The notes under the pieces are model-generated. The model saw only the letters and a list, made by a program, of their open reading frames with translations. It ran no database searches and had not been told where the DNA came from. Below are positions 63,423 through 64,000 of a stretch of 64,000 nucleotides of DNA, piece after piece; within the stretch, counting starts at the first letter, position 1; the number at the start of each line of letters is the position of its first letter. Source of the stretch: Desulfuromusa sp. (GTDB lineage: Bacteria > Desulfobacterota > Desulfuromonadia > Desulfuromonadales > Geopsychrobacteraceae); NCBI GenBank assembly GCA_016744595.1, contig JADGEB010000012.1, positions 18,855 through 82,854 on the forward strand, written 5' to 3'. Made by a program: the position numbers and the translations under genes.

Positions 63423-63643
63423 ATTCGGCCGATCTGGAGGTTCTGCTGGCGATCAACTCCAAAGATTTGAGATGTGAATTTCCACCAGTAATATTAGAAT
63501 ATTTGCAACCTGATAATGATAATTTTTTAAGTTCAATTTAGGCCATGATTTACAATAGGATATATTTATTTTGCTTGCTTTGCTCACATTTATTTAGGGG
63601 CTTAGGAAGCAAAGCATAATAAAAAGTGTGCTAAGCTTCTAAT
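63423..63643. other. AT-rich gap before the IS1595-type transposase
   Basis: 221 bases, AT-rich. GCTTAG (63599-63604) and CTAAGC (63631-63636) form a short inverted pair just ahead of the transposase and may be part of its terminal repeat. Nothing else was recognised. Confidence 0.3.
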
Positions 63644-64000
63644 ATGGTTACTAAAAACAAGTATTATTATCGTTCAAAAATTTCTGAGCCTAAATTTAGA
63701 GAAATTATTCGCTATTTTTCGCTCGATTTTACTGCATCAGATACTGCTAGATTGACCGGTATTAGTACCAGGTCAGTGAATAATATTTACTTAAAAATAA
63801 GACATCGAATTGCTGAATATTGTGAACAACAATCTCCAGTCGAAGGTGTTGTTGAAGTTGATGAATCTTATTTCGGTGCTCGTCGTATTCGTGGCAAACG
63901 AGGTCGTGGAGCATCTGGAAAAACTATCGTATTTGGTCTCTTTAACCGTGACGGTAGAGTGTACACTGAAATAGTTCCAAACGCGTCTAAGTATGCGTTG
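63644..64000 (+). CDS. IS1595-type transposase (5' part)
   Basis: 119 codons are visible and the frame is open at the window edge. The DDE core motif EVDESYFGARRIRGKRGRG ... KTIVFGLFNRDGRVYTEIV is the IS1595 (ISXO2-like) mark with its first catalytic Asp. An N-terminal zinc ribbon is lacking and the helix-turn-helix is short (DFTASDTARLTGISTRSVNNIY), as in the ISSod11 subgroup. The rest, including the second inverted repeat, is off the window. Confidence 0.9.
   Translation, partial: MVTKNKYYYRSKISEPKFREIIRYFSLDFTASDTARLTGISTRSVNNIYLKIRHRIAEYCEQQSPVEGVVEVDESYFGARRIRGKRGRGASGKTIVFGLFNRDGRVYTEIVPNASKYAL

Noticed and set aside
63410..63440. GGGTTCAAATTC resembling a tRNA T-arm
   Set aside because: No acceptor stem, D-arm or anticodon arm can be folded around it.

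Overview
The window looks like a chromosomal segment of a mesophilic, Gram-negative, acetate-oxidising deltaproteobacterium of the Desulfuromonadales (Geobacter, Pelobacter and Desulfuromonas relatives). This is inferred from the mix of genes: LpxC, BamD and MlaA/MlaC show an outer membrane, a succinyl-CoA:acetate CoA-transferase fits an acetate-linked TCA cycle, small GSU3473-type and DUF2835 proteins are present, and an MSHA-type pilus cluster lies beside an undivided ruvCAB-yebC region. No rRNA, tRNA, CRISPR array or phage module was seen.

Layout. 1-5770: the end of a U32 (TrhP-like) gene, a DUF169 gene and an AraC/GyrI-type regulator, then yceH, a tiny ORF, an M48 membrane protease, DUF2835 and a DUF4177-like gene. 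5771-9630: trpS bracketed by two related REP-like palindromes, then a small unknown protein and lon. 9843-19629: polA, glgP, a periplasmic solute-binding protein, a three-PAS diguanylate cyclase, an HDOD protein and a GSU3473-type protein. 19902-29482: lpxC, a phasin-like/UbiB-kinase pair, ruvC-ruvA-ruvB with a 774-residue unknown protein behind it, yebC, and a cytidylate-kinase-like/BON fusion. 29663-35680: a MidA-type methyltransferase, a NifU-like protein, a YcxB-like protein, a DUF362 ferredoxin, a lipase, a XerC-type recombinase and a 2-Cys peroxiredoxin.

35909-52705 is the centrepiece: a 16-gene, tightly overlapped MSHA-type (type IVa-like) pilus operon running PilM/N/O/P-like, secretin MshL, AAA protein MshM, TPR protein MshN, ATPase MshE, platform protein MshG, six prepilin-like proteins and a 1275-residue MshQ with two LamG-like regions. 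MshE carries two textbook 24-residue MshEN motifs, so the machine is probably driven by cyclic di-GMP; a diguanylate cyclase with an intact product-inhibition site is encoded 20 kb upstream. A GC-rich hairpin closes the operon and also serves the convergent CoA-transferase gene.

52826-58966: CoA-transferase and BamD on the minus strand, then a six-gene plus-strand unit crcB, DUF190, TerB-like, YtqB/MnmM-like methyltransferase, mlaA and mlaC that ends in a strong terminator. 59279-64000 is accessory DNA: an unknown membrane protein, a parD antitoxin with a decayed parE toxin, an intact PEP-CTERM protein, a second PEP-CTERM gene cut by a complete IS3-family element that lacks a target duplication, an unknown gene fragment, and the start of an IS1595-type transposase running off the window. 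The most worthwhile leads are the cyclic di-GMP-linked MSHA system with its large LamG-bearing MshQ and likely CTG start, the trpS-flanking REP-like repeats, and the rearranged TA/PEP-CTERM/IS region.
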